From NCBI GenBank assembly GCA_009760855.2, contig WPIO01000142.1, positions 271,501 through 335,500 of the forward strand: a stretch of 64,000 bases of DNA. The letters are read 5' to 3'. The translations under genes were made by a program, and so were the position numbers. The first letter of the stretch is position 1; every line of letters begins with the position of its first letter. Under the pieces are notes generated by a model. It had not been told where the DNA came from. It ran no database searches and was given only the letters and a program-made list of their open reading frames with translations. This document shows positions 27,640 through 35,781 of this stretch, one piece after another. This DNA comes from Cristatella mucedo. Lineage: Eukaryota; Bryozoa; Phylactolaemata; Cristatellidae.

Positions 27640-30154
27640 CACGGCCGAATCAACACTCTACTACAAGTCCCCGCCCGCACTCGTCGGTCCGGCTGTCCCA
27701 GCAAGTGCTTACCATTGCCATTCGTATAACCATAATAATAATAATCATATTTGTGTAGTGCCTCTCAGAGAACTCGTTTCTTTCTAGGCACTTTACAAAT
27801 GCTGTAAAGGAAGCATAATCAAATGGTTAATGGTAACATGCACAATGTCAACAAGCATAGCATGGTTAGAAGCGCCATGCTCAGTGTCAACATGCAAACT
27901 TGACACCACACCTGCGCTCGAACCGTGCCGTGGTGCGCCATGCTAGCCATGGGCATCGAGCAGGCACTTCGTCCTCGCAGCAGAGACCGGCTTCCACGTC
28001 ACTTTAACACACACATGCACTCGAGCGCACCGTTGATGTGCAGAGTACCCTATTAGCTTTCGGGCAGCAGGGTAGGTGCCAAGCCAACCGTTGCTGCCTC
28101 TGCTGCTGCTTGCACTGAAACCATGAGCGATTTTTGGGGAGCATGCGGCAGCTAACACGCTGCATCTCAGGCAACAGTGAGAAAGTAAGAAGCACAGCCG
28201 AGTCAGCCGAGGAAGTGAGCAGCAAGGAAACAGCAGCGCACGACTGGTGGTGGCAAGCATGTGCTGCAGTCGGCAGCAGGTGAGAAGGTGTCGTCTTGCA
28301 AGAATCTCGCGAGGTGATTTATGCAGTCTAGGATCGGCAGAGCGCAAGCTTCTGTCGCCAACCGTCCTTAACTGAAAGAGTGTATAGGCTAATGTATTGT
28401 CCATCATAGACAAGCTGAGGGCACGAGAATGCAATAACTGGTGTGGCCTATCAGCAAGGATTGAAGGACACAATCTGTGGCAGGCCTAGTGGGTCAGCGA
28501 TTGCGCTCTACATTCGCTGATCAAATCCGGAAGCCATCGAAGCTCCTTCAACAAAGAGGCCATTTGCCTGAACCTCGTGAATTTTTCGACAATGCTGGAA
28601 TTCATATTCGCAGAGGCTTGATGGCTTTGTTGCCAACCCAGCAAAAACTGTATCCCATTTGTCCAGTCCAGAAAAAACCATATGCACCTTTAGAATCTTT
28701 CGGCAGTCGGTGACAGGTCTTTGGTGAGGACTGGCTCGACTGCGCAAAACGAGAGTGTTTGGAACTTGATCGCCATGCCGAAGCATGATGGAGACCATAG
28801 GGTAGCAGGCACACGCATGCCATTCCCCCACTTCAGAATTCCTAGCGTCCGTGGCATTTTTATCCTGCAGCACTGAGCTTGCAGCGACGACTGCCGCCAG
28901 TATAGGATGCGTTCGAGTTCAACAGCAGCAGCAGCAGCACTGCATTCGAAGTGAGTCAGCGCCTTAGGACTTGGCGGCCGCCACTACTCATCCTGTCGGG
29001 CAGTGAAAGATCACAGTGTCATTTCCTTTGTTCGTCATGCCGACGTCTACTTATTTGTGAGGCTTGACTCATTCTTATCGATTGCATCACTAGCCCGAAC
29101 TGGTGTCCCAGTTTAACATTCGACAAATCCCGACGACAAAAAGTACACCTTCTATCGTGAGGTGAGAACTCCGCAGCCGCCGCCGGGCTCTGATAAGCAG
29201 CGACCGCTCAGCACTGAAGCAGCGAGTGCTCCAGCGCTCCAGCGAGTGTGTGAGCTCCAGCGAGTGTTTGTTTGCTGGAAGTGTGCAAGTGAGGAATCGA
29301 ATTTAAAATACAGTCCGGACAAAGGCCGTCTGCAGTGGGCTGACACCATTGAAGGATGTAGCAGCAAACGAAGAGGCAGATCAGATCGAGACAGGCATGA
29401 ATCGACGCAGGCACCCACACAAAAGAATGACCTTTTCCCTTGCCACAAAGTCTGAGGAAGGCATTTACCACGAATCGTGGTGCTGCCTCTTTGGGCAGCT
29501 CTCGCCGTCTCGCTGGGTCTCGAGAAACCGCGAAAAGCAACTTGTTGCGAAAAGAAACGCCACTCAAAAGCTGCTTCGCGCTCGCTCCTCTGAGTCATCC
29601 GTCGCTTACCGCTCTCGACCGCTAGCGCCGACAAAACTACGAAGCCCGGCTCGGCCGCCCGGTGCGGCCCCGCGCGCGCGCTCCGGCGGTCCGCACGCTC
29701 GCTCCTACCACGTCGGCCCGCCTCCCCGCGACGCTCCTCTTGCCGAGGCGCGAGGGCCGCGGCTGCGGGGCGCGCACGGATGGCTCGACACGGCGCGGGG
29801 TCGCAGAGAGGGAGGCGGGAGACCGTCGTTCGTCGCGACCGTCTCTCCTCCTCCTCCTCCTCCTCCTCACGGGGACGACCGCCTCGCGACGCGAGACGCC
29901 GGCGAGTACGGCGAAAGGCGCCGCGAGCCAACGCGCCGACGACAACGTGCGGCGCGCAGGCGTCGAGTCGCGGCGCGAACCGCTGGCGGCGGTGGGCGCA
30001 CACCCGTACGCCGCCGCCGGCAGAACAACAACGAGCTGACATACTTACAGATGAGCCCTCCGACGAGAAAGCACGCGACTTGCACGAGCAGCAAAAGAAC
30101 GAGCACGACGACGAGCTTCTTCGTGCTCAGCGTCTCGAGAACGACGGCGCCCAT
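6752..30154 (-). CDS. WLS: WLS (Wntless/Evi), Wnt-secretion receptor, multi-exon host gene
   Basis: Multipass Golgi-to-surface cargo receptor needed for secretion of lipid-modified Wnt. Ten coding exons match vertebrate Wntless in order and are joined by GT-AG introns in matching phase: 30154-30049, 20816-20538, 17955-17660, 17134-16998, 16842-16802, 15109-14982, 13540-13443, 8066-7923, 7688-7538 and 6867-6769. Diagnostic segments: LSTKKL and FLVGGLI (N-terminal membrane anchor), FGPNDIVFVFQYPLP, YECDLLSFFEV, GGFTMVWF, SDIRQGIFYAVLFSFWIIF, GEHIM, VFRNL, WKWEEDLAVEYTSAF and VYGMWNIYV...FYAPSHKN. One short exon (the NPFYSIW-type segment, expected between 13443 and 8066) and a distal C-terminal exon were not found. 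If the last donor is not used, the frame ends with ILD and a stop at 6752. Introns are full of repeats. Confidence 0.93.
6769..6867 (-). CDS. WLS: WLS coding exon (last found)
   Basis: VYGMWNIYVAVMLSFYAPSH then KNKGSG. A good donor (G/GTAAGA) follows at 6768. Reading through it gives four more residues and a stop at 6754-6752, so this could alternatively be terminal. Confidence 0.88.
7538..7688 (-). CDS. WLS: WLS coding exon (penultimate found)
   Basis: RIIYRFNFLLVLTVICAMMT, WKWEEDLAVEYTSAFMI. Acceptor TGTTACAG, donor GTAGGT; 151 bp. Confidence 0.92.
7923..8066 (-). CDS. WLS: WLS coding exon (membrane segment, VFRNL)
   Basis: IAFIGVASAAGIVYSLLLLV...KVFRNL...LSKARRLYYQ. Acceptor ACCTCAG, donor GTTTGT; 144 bp in phase 0. 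Confidence 0.9.
8292..8420 (+). repeat. Tandem duplication of about 65 bp
   Basis: GGGGATGTTGTGGTGGCAGT and CACTAACTGAAACA occur twice with a few changes. Confidence 0.8.
8990..9113 (+). repeat. 25-bp minisatellite, about five copies
   Basis: Unit of the form GAGAGTAGTTGTCGTTGCGT plus AGC and two variable bases, with small substitutions between copies. Confidence 0.85.
9976..10040 (+). repeat. (CA)n microsatellite
   Basis: Uninterrupted CA run, then slightly degenerate. Confidence 0.95.
10296..11033 (+). mobile_element. Old 3' LINE fragment
   Basis: Weak ORF2 remnant (LDYCNYLNSGF, LQLIQISAARLV) followed by a 3' UTR ending in TTGAGTTCTC...(ATT)n. Confidence 0.65.
12438..12735 (-). mobile_element. 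LINE 3' end fragment, minus strand
   Basis: AATAATAATAA followed by the reverse complement of the common 3' UTR, up to GGGAGCATACTAACTAAAGG. Confidence 0.65.
13443..13540 (-). CDS. WLS: WLS coding exon 7
   Basis: YYKHVTAVIVGSACLLIFEL followed by CER, matching YWKQVGPIAVGSFCLFIFDMCER. Acceptor ATATCTAG, donor GTAAGC; 98 bp. Confidence 0.88.
13681..13760 (+). repeat. Compound (GA)n(TG)n microsatellite
   Basis: GA repeat to about 13721, followed by a TG repeat. Confidence 0.97.
14982..15109 (-). CDS. WLS: WLS coding exon 6
   Basis: PIEWFTLV and SDIRQGIFYAVLFSFWIIF...GEHIM, the most conserved membrane segment of the family. Donor GTAAGC; 128 bp. Confidence 0.93.
15601..15665 (+). repeat. LINE 3' tail fragment
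   Basis: AGAAAGAGATTGAGTTCACT...GCGCTTTATCAATG then ATTATT: the terminal 65 bp of the LINE family. Confidence 0.55.
15948..16042 (+). repeat. Compound (TA)n(TG)n microsatellite
   Basis: TA repeat, then TG with CG interruptions. Confidence 0.93.
16802..16842 (-). CDS. WLS: WLS coding exon 5 (41-bp small exon)
   Basis: Encodes MIFALAAASLLLN, the counterpart of VIFALGISMTFIN. Acceptor GCTTGCAG, donor GTGAGT. Phase fits both neighbours. Confidence 0.85.
16998..17134 (-). CDS. WLS: WLS coding exon 4
   Basis: WFSQTGGFTMVWF, then a hydrophobic segment (LLVPLIIWYW) and PRSPVLLE. Acceptor TTGATTCCAG, donor GTGAGA; 137 bp. The aligned length against vertebrate Wntless supports this acceptor over a nearer CAG. 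Confidence 0.9.
17660..17955 (-). CDS. WLS: WLS coding exon 3
   Basis: Lumenal beta-rich domain with KLTCTPP, YECDLLSFFEV and HYLINIELP. Acceptor ACCAG, donor GTAGGT, 296 bp. Confidence 0.9.
19180..19568 (+). mobile_element. Tc1/mariner-type transposase remnant, folded back
   Basis: The frame 19317-19568 keeps two catalytic-domain signatures of Tc1-like transposases, QQDDDPKLTAWKV and QPPDLNPTRLLW. Part of this (about 19430-19545) is repeated in inverted orientation at about 19180-19300, so the locus is a hairpin with arms of about 120 bp. No intact transposase or terminal repeats were seen. Confidence 0.7.
19776..19845 (+). repeat. LINE 3' tail fragment
   Basis: Same terminal UTR sequence (GTTCTCTGAGGGCACTTTAT) followed by ATTATTAT. 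Confidence 0.6.
20538..20816 (-). CDS. WLS: WLS coding exon 2
   Basis: Acceptor TTCTTGCAG; encodes the start of the lumenal domain (CLKDSRTRSSRWYW, FGPNDIVFVFQYPLP). Donor GTTAGT is weaker but keeps the phase (279 bp). It is the least certain boundary of the set. Confidence 0.85.
21225..22275 (+). mobile_element. Degenerate CR1/L2-type LINE fragment
   Basis: Many frameshifts and substitutions, but LLDLSAAFDTID, SVLGPFLFTIY and NIAKCTCICDIPSRL mark the same ORF2. More diverged than the neighbouring copies. Confidence 0.75.
22285..22660 (+). mobile_element. Internally deleted LINE fragment
   Basis: The reverse transcriptase YADD region, then a jump to the downstream ORF2 domain. Ends in the short GATCGATCGCAA-type tandem repeats at 22665-22700. 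Confidence 0.65.
22700..24785 (+). mobile_element. CR1/L2-type LINE, 5'-truncated, largest plus-strand copy
   Basis: Carries the reverse transcriptase and the 3' part of ORF2 in broken frames: NYRPVSLLPFLSKTLERVV, QSGFRANHSTESALL, LLDLSAAFDTID, VPQGSVLGPVLF, FYADDTQLYL, then the downstream domain (HITPLLADLHWLPVRQRIDF). No endonuclease domain. A frameshift lies near 23460 and a stop at 23821-23823. Ends in a 3' UTR (GCACCTAGAAAGAGATTAAG) and an ATT-repeat tail, as in this group of elements. Non-functional. Confidence 0.88.
24790..25430 (+). mobile_element. 3' LINE fragment (ORF2 end and 3' UTR)
   Basis: Begins right after the ATT tail of the previous copy and repeats its last 640 bp, with its own 3' UTR and ATT tail. 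Residues LQLVQNSAARLVCRE and ADLHWLPVRQRIDF are intact; the longest frame is 163 aa. Confidence 0.8.
25640..25960. repeat. Head-to-head LINE 3' tail fragments
   Basis: A minus-strand tail begins at the AAT run near 25645, and a plus-strand tail ends near 25950. Both are short and diverged. Confidence 0.5.
27586..27638 (+). repeat. (GA)n microsatellite
   Basis: Perfect GA run of about 50 bp in WLS intron 1. Confidence 0.95.
27735..27905 (-). repeat. LINE 3' tail fragment
   Basis: AATAATAATAATC, then CTCAGAGAACTCG and CTAGGCACTTTACAAATGC in reverse orientation. Confidence 0.55.
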
Positions 30155-30560
30155 GCTGCGTCCGAAAAACCGCCAGCACCGACGACCGACTGAACAGCGA
30201 GCAAGCGCTAGACCCGGCCGCCGCACACTGGCGCCGCCTAATTGAATGTCTGCACTTCCTGTGGCCAGCGGCGACGCTCGACCTCGCGGCGGCTCGCTGA
30301 GCCGGCTGCGGGCGACCTCGTGGCTCCTCGCTGAGCCGGCTGTAGGTTGGGTGGGAGGTAGTAGGGTGGGGTGGACGGCGAGCAACTGCTCAGGCAGGAT
30401 AAAGCCGTCGGTTCCGTCCGCGACGCCCCGCGCCGCTGCCTCCCGGTACGCCCGGCTCTTAGACCTTCCGAAGGCCGCGTCTATGCGCGCAGCGTTCTAG
30501 CAAGTTCTGCCAAGCTGCCTAGACGGCCCGGCGTCCTACTTGGCTCGCCCTCGCGAGTAG
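29600..30560. promoter_or_regulatory. CpG-dense region around WLS exon 1
   Basis: A stretch of very high GC with frequent CG dinucleotides, in contrast to the surrounding DNA, covering WLS exon 1 and its upstream side. It has the character of a CpG-rich promoter. It also creates long spurious open frames on both strands. A (CTC)n run lies at 29843-29868. Confidence 0.6.
30049..30154 (-). CDS. WLS: WLS coding exon 1
   Basis: Start MGAVVLETLSTKKL, then a Leu/Val-rich membrane anchor ending FLVGGLI. The donor is a consensus GTAAGTAT; the exon ends in phase 1. It sits within CpG-dense DNA. Confidence 0.9.
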
Positions 30561-30871
30561 CCCTGCGCCCGAATCGGTAGGCTTCCGCCACCTTGCGGTC
30601 CGGTGGATCGTCTGCTTATGATAAATTTGCGTGGGCGTGCTCGCCGCTGTCGAAATGACGCGTTCCGTGCAGTAAGGAGGCGCCGCATTACTGCGCCGAA
30701 GCGAGATCAGCGTTGAAAGAATAAGCACCACTTCAAGAAACCGTCCCAGGATTGTTCCCGGGACGGCTTGCTCCGGAATTCCTCTCAAGTCAAGTCGACT
30801 TAGGCACAGAGAAGCTGGGCTGGGCGAACGCCACTTGAACGATGCAAAATCATTGCCGGCTGCGACAGTAA

Positions 30872-31220
30872 TAATAATAATAATGCACTTGATAAAGCGC
30901 CCTCAGAGAACTCAATCTCTTTCTAGGCGCTTCACATTTGCTGCAAAAGGAAGCGCGATTGAATGGTGAGTAATATCATGCTTGATAAACATGAATAACG
31001 TGGTTAGGAGTGACATGCACAGGGTCGGCATGCAAATGTGGTTAGTGGCAGCATGCACAGCGTCAGCACGCATAAGCACATCAAGGACGAATCACAGGAA
31101 CCCACTAAATGCTGTCCTAAATAGGCGTGTTTTCAAGTTCTTTTAAATGTGGTCAAGTCAGGGGATGTTATGACGCAAGTCGGAGGGAGTTCCAGGCTTT
31201 GGGAGCATACGAACTAAGTG
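30872..31220 (-). mobile_element. LINE 3' end interrupted by the Polinton
   Basis: Minus-strand copy of the LINE 3' UTR and ORF2 end running from the AAT tail to GGGAGCATACGAACTAAGTG, where the Polinton begins. The next bases of the family (CACGGTCTC) follow the right terminal repeat at 53528-53536. Confidence 0.8.
31215..31220. repeat. Target-site duplication, left (TAAGTG)
   Basis: TAAGTG here recurs at 53522-53527. Whether the duplication is 6 bp (TAAGTG) or 5 bp (AAGTG) depends on whether the shared T/A belongs to the element. The family norm is 6 bp. Confidence 0.8.
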
Positions 31221-31450
31221 AGTAGTTATGTTTTGAACGTTATGGAGCCTAGGGCTCAGCCTCGACCCTCAATCTCGCTGTCGCTCGATCGAGTGTCTTC
31301 GTCTGAGACCACTAGTCTCCATAACTTTCAAAACCCAACTACTCACTCAACACTAGACTCGCTATCGCTCGGCATAGTGTTTTCGCCTACTTCGTTGGTT
31401 ATCCTATCGCACTCTAACATTATAAAATTTGGTTTAAAGAAAAAATTTAT
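31221..31450 (+). repeat. Polinton left terminal inverted repeat (230 bp)
   Basis: Matches the reverse complement of 53293-53522 over 230 bp without gaps and with 6 mismatches. Inside the repeat, 31221-31247 is roughly complementary to 31317-31343, and 31274-31301 is a diverged direct repeat of 31358-31385. The polymerase start codon lies 13 bp inside the inner edge. Confidence 0.95.
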
Positions 31451-31462
31451 ATAGTATAAGAT

Positions 31463-34400
31463 ATGTCGAACAATGATTATGTTATGCGACGTGAGGGTGA
31501 AAATTTTAGCGAGCATGCAAAACGTGTTAGAGAGGAAGTACGAAGAACAGGACTTTTACCTAAGTATCCATTTTCAAAGGCTAGTTTAGATAAAATGATA
31601 TCTAGCTTGCAAGTTATTCCAAATAAAAAAGTAGAAATTCCTCTCAAAAGTAAAGAAGTAAAGAATAAGCAATGGTCATTTGAGAGAGAAGCAAGAAGAT
31701 TAATGAAAATTGAGGAGAATGGTTGGTTTATGGGCAAAACGTCATCTGACGGTAAGTTTATGGACTATGAGTATGTTGGGTTAGATAGAAGTGAAATAGA
31801 CTTTGATAAAATTTATGATAGAACTGCTGATGGACTTATCAGAGTGATAAGAGGCATACTCGAGAACAAAAAAGATTTAAAAATTACAATGATTGTATCT
31901 CCAATTCTAGAATCAGAAAACGGCTCTTTCTGCTATCAGCCATTTTCCGGCATCCCTAATGTAAAGATAAATAAGTCTAGTAATATTGAGTCTATTATTA
32001 AAATGCAGTTCGCTTCTTTTAAGGAGAGGATTGAAGAATGGCTAGAGAAAGGATCTAGTTGGAGCCTTGCTGCAATTAATGCTTTATATGCAAAGTTTAC
32101 TCATTTTAGACATCGTTTTGGAGGAAGTTATTTACCTATGCCTAAAGGATTAGAGAAAAAGAGATCAACCTTGAATATAAAGAATGAATCAGATAACTGT
32201 TGTGCATTGTGGTGTGTGCTAAGATTTCTTCATCCTAGAGACAATCATCCAGAGTCAATTGCAGATCTAAATAAGATACTTTTTGAAAAATATAATCATC
32301 TAATTCCTACTTTGACAGACTTGTTTAATGTAAGACCTGGTTATTCTCAAGCGTTAACTGTTTCAGATATACCTACTTTAGCAAAACTATTTGACATTAC
32401 AATAAATGTTTATGAGTATTGCAACAAAGATTTAAGCCCACTTCTTATAGTCGATGAGGAAAATGAGAAACACTTAGATCTTCTATTATACAGCAGCGAA
32501 GATAAGACAGTCTCTCATTATGTAATCATTAAGAATTTTAATGGACTTTGCAGAAGCTCAAAAGGATTTGGAACTCAACTAACTTGTAAGAGATGTATCT
32601 GCAGATTTTATTCTCAAGATAAACTTGAACAACATATTGATGCATGTAAGAAAGGAAATGATGGCAGATCTAGAATAAAAATGCCTGAGGAAGGAGAAAA
32701 GTGCTACTTTAAGGAATATTCAAAAACATTATGGTGTCCTTTTGTTGCTTATGCAGACTTTGAATGTTTGCTTAGCGATGTTAGAAAAACTGATAAGGAA
32801 GATAGTAGTATTCCAAAAGGTTCTTTTCAAAAACACATTCCTTATTCAAGCGCATATACAATTATAGACTACAAAGGAGAAAAAAGAAGTTTTAAATTGC
32901 TTAAGGGGCCAAATAATGTAAGAGAGTTAGTACAAAATTTACTAGAGGAAGTAGATTCAATCAAAAAAGAATTGAGAGAGATTCTTCCTAAGTATAAGAA
33001 ATATGATTATAAGACTATGACTAGTGAAGAGAGTAAGGCATACAATTCAGCAACTGTTTGTTATATTTGCAATTTAGAATTAAAAGACGATAAAGTTTTA
33101 GATCACTGCCATCTTACTGGTAAATACAGAGGTGCAGCGCACAACGAATGTAATCTTAATGTTAGTATTAATCCAGAAAAGTTTAAGCTTCCAGTATTTA
33201 CACATAATCTAAAAGGTTATGACTCACACTTGTTAGTTCAAGAGTTTCACGGTCAAAAACTTAAAAAAAGTGTAATTGCAAACAATATGGAAAAATATAT
33301 AAACATTGAAATTGGAGCTCTTAGTTTTAGGGATTCACTTCAGTTGATGAATAAAGGACTGTCAGATTTAGTTAATAATATTGTTAAGTCAAAGAAACCT
33401 CTAACATATACTAGGGGAGAGTTTTCTATGCTTAGTGATAAAGAATTTGAATTGTTATCTGCAAAGGGAGTTCTCCCATATGAATATCTTGATTCTTTCT
33501 CTAAGTTAGAAGATAAAAGTTTACCTCCAATAAAAAGTTTTTATAGCACATTGAACGACAGTAACATTAGCGAAAAAGAATATGATAGAGCGCAAGAAGT
33601 GTGGAAATTAATGAAGAAAATTGACCCACTTACTGAAGATACATTAGAAAAATATAGCGATATTTATCTCACAATGGATGTTTTTCAACTAGCTGATGTT
33701 TTTCAACATTTTAGACATCTCTCAAAAAGAATTGATGGTCTGGATCCTGCCAACTTCTTTACTGCTCCTGGTTTAACTTGGTGTGCAGGTTTAAGATTTT
33801 CAAAAGTCAGATTAGATTTATTATCAAACTTTGAAGACTTCAATTTCTTTGAGAGTGCAATCAGAGGAGGTATAACGCAAGCATCTTGCAGGCATGTTAA
33901 GGCTAACAACAAAATGGCATCTAATTATGATAGAACAAAGAAGAATAGTTGGCTACTCTATGTTGATGCAAATTCGCTTTATGTGACTGCGATGACACAA
34001 TTCCTACCAACAAGTAATTTTAAGTTTTTAGATGAAAAGCAGATTAATTCATTTACAAACAAAAAAATACTAGGAATAAAAGAAGATTCAAAGACTGGAT
34101 ATGCTTTTGAGGTTGATATGCATTGCCCAAAGGATTTACATAATGTTTACTCTGATTACCCTCTTTTACCTATTAAGAGAGAGGTTGCAAAAGATGAGTA
34201 TTCATCTTATCAAAATAAAACTTTAGCTAAAGATGATCATGAAAGTAAAGTTGAGAAATTGATTCTTGATCTGAAACCAAGAAAGAAGTACATAATTCAC
34301 TACAGAAATTTACAGTTTGCATTAGAAAGAGGGTATATATTAACAAAAATACATAGAGTAATGAGTTTTTCACAAAGCGATTGGTTGAGTGGATACATTA

Positions 34401-35440
34401 AAAATAACATTGAGAGAAGAAAAGATGCAAAAGATGAGTTTGAAAAAGAATATTATAAATTAAAAAATAATGCATTCTTTGAAAAGACAATGGAAAATGT
34501 AAGAGAAAGGGTAAAAATTGAGTTATTTGATTTAAAGTTCGACAAGGATGTTGAAACATCAAATAAAAGAGTTATGAGTGCAAGATTTAAAGATAGAAGA
34601 CTTTTCAACGTGGATCTTGTTGGAATAGAAACTACAAAGCATGAAATCTGTCTTAACAAACCGATTTATTTAGGTTTTGCTATTCTTGAGATATCAAAAT
34701 TAGTAATGCAAGACTTTTATTATAATACAATGAAAGATAATTATGGCGATGCGCTGACACTTGCATATACTGATACTGATTCTTTAGTCATGAAGATAAA
34801 TACAGATGATGTGTATAAGGATTTTGAGAATTATATGGATTATCTAGATCTCTCTGGCTATCCAAAAAATCAAGAAGTATGCAAATTAGAAGGATTTTAT
34901 AAAATGATGGAGAAAAATAAAGGAAGCTTAGGAAAATTTAAAGATGAGATAGCAGATAAATATACAATTGACGCAGATACAAAAGATTTCATTAAAGATA
35001 AAAATGGAATTATGATAGAGAATTCTGTTGTACTAGATGAGGGTGTTTTCTTAAGGCCGAAATTATATTCTATGCAAATAGCAGTTTCAACAAATAATAG
35101 TATAGAAGTGAAGTCTTCAGCAAAGAAAGCTAAAGGTACAAAAAAGGATGTTGTGAAGAAATATTTATCACATTCAGATTATTTAGGATGTCTTGAGACT
35201 GGTAAAGATGTTTATCGCAGTCAATCGAGATTTCAAACAAGAAAACATTATATTTATACTATAACACAAACAAAAAAAGCACTATCAGCTTTTGATTCAA
35301 AACGATACTGGCTAGACTGTGGTATTTGCAGTTACGCTTATGGTCACTATAGAATTACCGATGCATTAAATCTAAATCCAGGACGATGTAACACTTGCAA
35401 TATTGGTAATATTAATATAGATGCCAAAGCGAAAGAGTGA
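31463..35440 (+). CDS. polB: Protein-primed type B-family DNA polymerase
   Basis: 1325 aa, the replicative polymerase of the element. Visible order: a Polinton-type N-terminal region with a DNCCALW...HYVIIKNF segment (about 242-365), a C2H2-like finger CKRC...H...C (about 374-395), exonuclease motif I YADFEC (about 430), an endonuclease VII-like Cys/His module CYIC...DHCH...HNEC (about 532-562), exonuclease II (HNLKGYDSHLL, about 580), exonuclease III (YSDIYLTMD, about 731), polymerase motif A YVDANSLY (about 833), motif B KLKNNAFF (about 997), motif C YTDTDSLV (about 1102) and a KLY motif near 1200. The catalytic acidic residues are present. The start is the ATG at 31463, preceded by TATATAG; the frame is open throughout. 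It lies directly inside the left terminal repeat, as is usual for Polintons. Confidence 0.97.
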   Translation: MSNNDYVMRREGENFSEHAKRVREEVRRTGLLPKYPFSKASLDKMISSLQVIPNKKVEIPLKSKEVKNKQWSFEREARRLMKIEENGWFMGKTSSDGKFMDYEYVGLDRSEIDFDKIYDRTADGLIRVIRGILENKKDLKITMIVSPILESENGSFCYQPFSGIPNVKINKSSNIESIIKMQFASFKERIEEWLEKGSSWSLAAINALYAKFTHFRHRFGGSYLPMPKGLEKKRSTLNIKNESDNCCALWCVLRFLHPRDNHPESIADLNKILFEKYNHLIPTLTDLFNVRPGYSQALTVSDIPTLAKLFDITINVYEYCNKDLSPLLIVDEENEKHLDLLLYSSEDKTVSHYVIIKNFNGLCRSSKGFGTQLTCKRCICRFYSQDKLEQHIDACKKGNDGRSRIKMPEEGEKCYFKEYSKTLWCPFVAYADFECLLSDVRKTDKEDSSIPKGSFQKHIPYSSAYTIIDYKGEKRSFKLLKGPNNVRELVQNLLEEVDSIKKELREILPKYKKYDYKTMTSEESKAYNSATVCYICNLELKDDKVLDHCHLTGKYRGAAHNECNLNVSINPEKFKLPVFTHNLKGYDSHLLVQEFHGQKLKKSVIANNMEKYINIEIGALSFRDSLQLMNKGLSDLVNNIVKSKKPLTYTRGEFSMLSDKEFELLSAKGVLPYEYLDSFSKLEDKSLPPIKSFYSTLNDSNISEKEYDRAQEVWKLMKKIDPLTEDTLEKYSDIYLTMDVFQLADVFQHFRHLSKRIDGLDPANFFTAPGLTWCAGLRFSKVRLDLLSNFEDFNFFESAIRGGITQASCRHVKANNKMASNYDRTKKNSWLLYVDANSLYVTAMTQFLPTSNFKFLDEKQINSFTNKKILGIKEDSKTGYAFEVDMHCPKDLHNVYSDYPLLPIKREVAKDEYSSYQNKTLAKDDHESKVEKLILDLKPRKKYIIHYRNLQFALERGYILTKIHRVMSFSQSDWLSGYIKNNIERRKDAKDEFEKEYYKLKNNAFFEKTMENVRERVKIELFDLKFDKDVETSNKRVMSARFKDRRLFNVDLVGIETTKHEICLNKPIYLGFAILEISKLVMQDFYYNTMKDNYGDALTLAYTDTDSLVMKINTDDVYKDFENYMDYLDLSGYPKNQEVCKLEGFYKMMEKNKGSLGKFKDEIADKYTIDADTKDFIKDKNGIMIENSVVLDEGVFLRPKLYSMQIAVSTNNSIEVKSSAKKAKGTKKDVVKKYLSHSDYLGCLETGKDVYRSQSRFQTRKHYIYTITQTKKALSAFDSKRYWLDCGICSYAYGHYRITDALNLNPGRCNTCNIGNINIDAKAKE

Positions 35441-35588
35441 AGAAATAATTGCGCCTGAAGCAAAAGTAAAAGTTGAACATGATATTCGAGAAACAACAAA
35501 AGAGTTATATGAATTACAAATGGAAATGGAGTATGACAGAGCAGAAGAAGAGTTAATTTTTGAGATTGCAGGAATAAATTTACATTAA
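35421..35588 (+). CDS. Small charged protein, 55 aa
   Basis: Not recognised. The ATG at 35421 overlaps the last 20 bases of the polymerase gene in another frame and is immediately preceded by AATATAG, the start-proximal motif found before most genes of this element. The protein opens with a basic MPKRK stretch and is otherwise acidic and helical (repeated E/M/L). Its position suggests co-expression with the polymerase; a terminal-protein or regulatory role is only a guess. Confidence 0.55.
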   Translation: MPKRKSEEIIAPEAKVKVEHDIRETTKELYELQMEMEYDRAEEELIFEIAGINLH

Positions 35589-35612
35589 CAAATAAAATTC
35601 ATTATTATAGAA

Positions 35613-35705
35613 ATGGAAAATGTTGAATATGAATACTCAGATAACGAAGATGACTCAGATTACAATCCAGAAGAATCAGAATATGAATTTGAAGACGAAA
35701 GTTAA
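35613..35705 (+). CDS. Very acidic 30-aa peptide
   Basis: Not recognised. A short ORF with TTATTATAGAA directly before its ATG, matching the start motif of the larger genes. About half of the residues are D or E, with interspersed Y and S. It sits 24 bp after the preceding small ORF. The motif makes expression plausible, but an ORF this short in AT-rich DNA could be chance. Confidence 0.4.
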   Translation: MENVEYEYSDNEDDSDYNPEESEYEFEDES

Positions 35706-35781
35706 TATTAATCTGAATATGAAGATTGTTATAACTACGTAAATGAAGAAGATGAACTATAAAAATTTATATTTATATAGA

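Larger units (their letters stand above)
25960..29600. other. WLS intron 1 / upstream-side non-coding DNA
   Basis: Holds only a LINE tail (27735-27905), short CA and GA runs and a poly-C stretch near 27450. No exon was recognised. Confidence 0.45.

Noticed and set aside
29152-30245. Long open frames on both strands in the CpG-dense block
   Set aside because: Arg/Pro/Ala-rich translations are a by-product of high GC; only the short WLS exon 1 frame has homology and a splice donor.
31218-31454. Open frame inside the left terminal repeat, mirrored at 53510-53289
   Set aside because: Both copies exist because the terminal repeats are identical in frame; no motif, no start signal, and the region is repeat DNA.
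35743-35781. Upstream ATG for the 91-aa gene
   Set aside because: It places the TATATAG motif inside the coding region; the ATG at 35782 sits directly after the motif.
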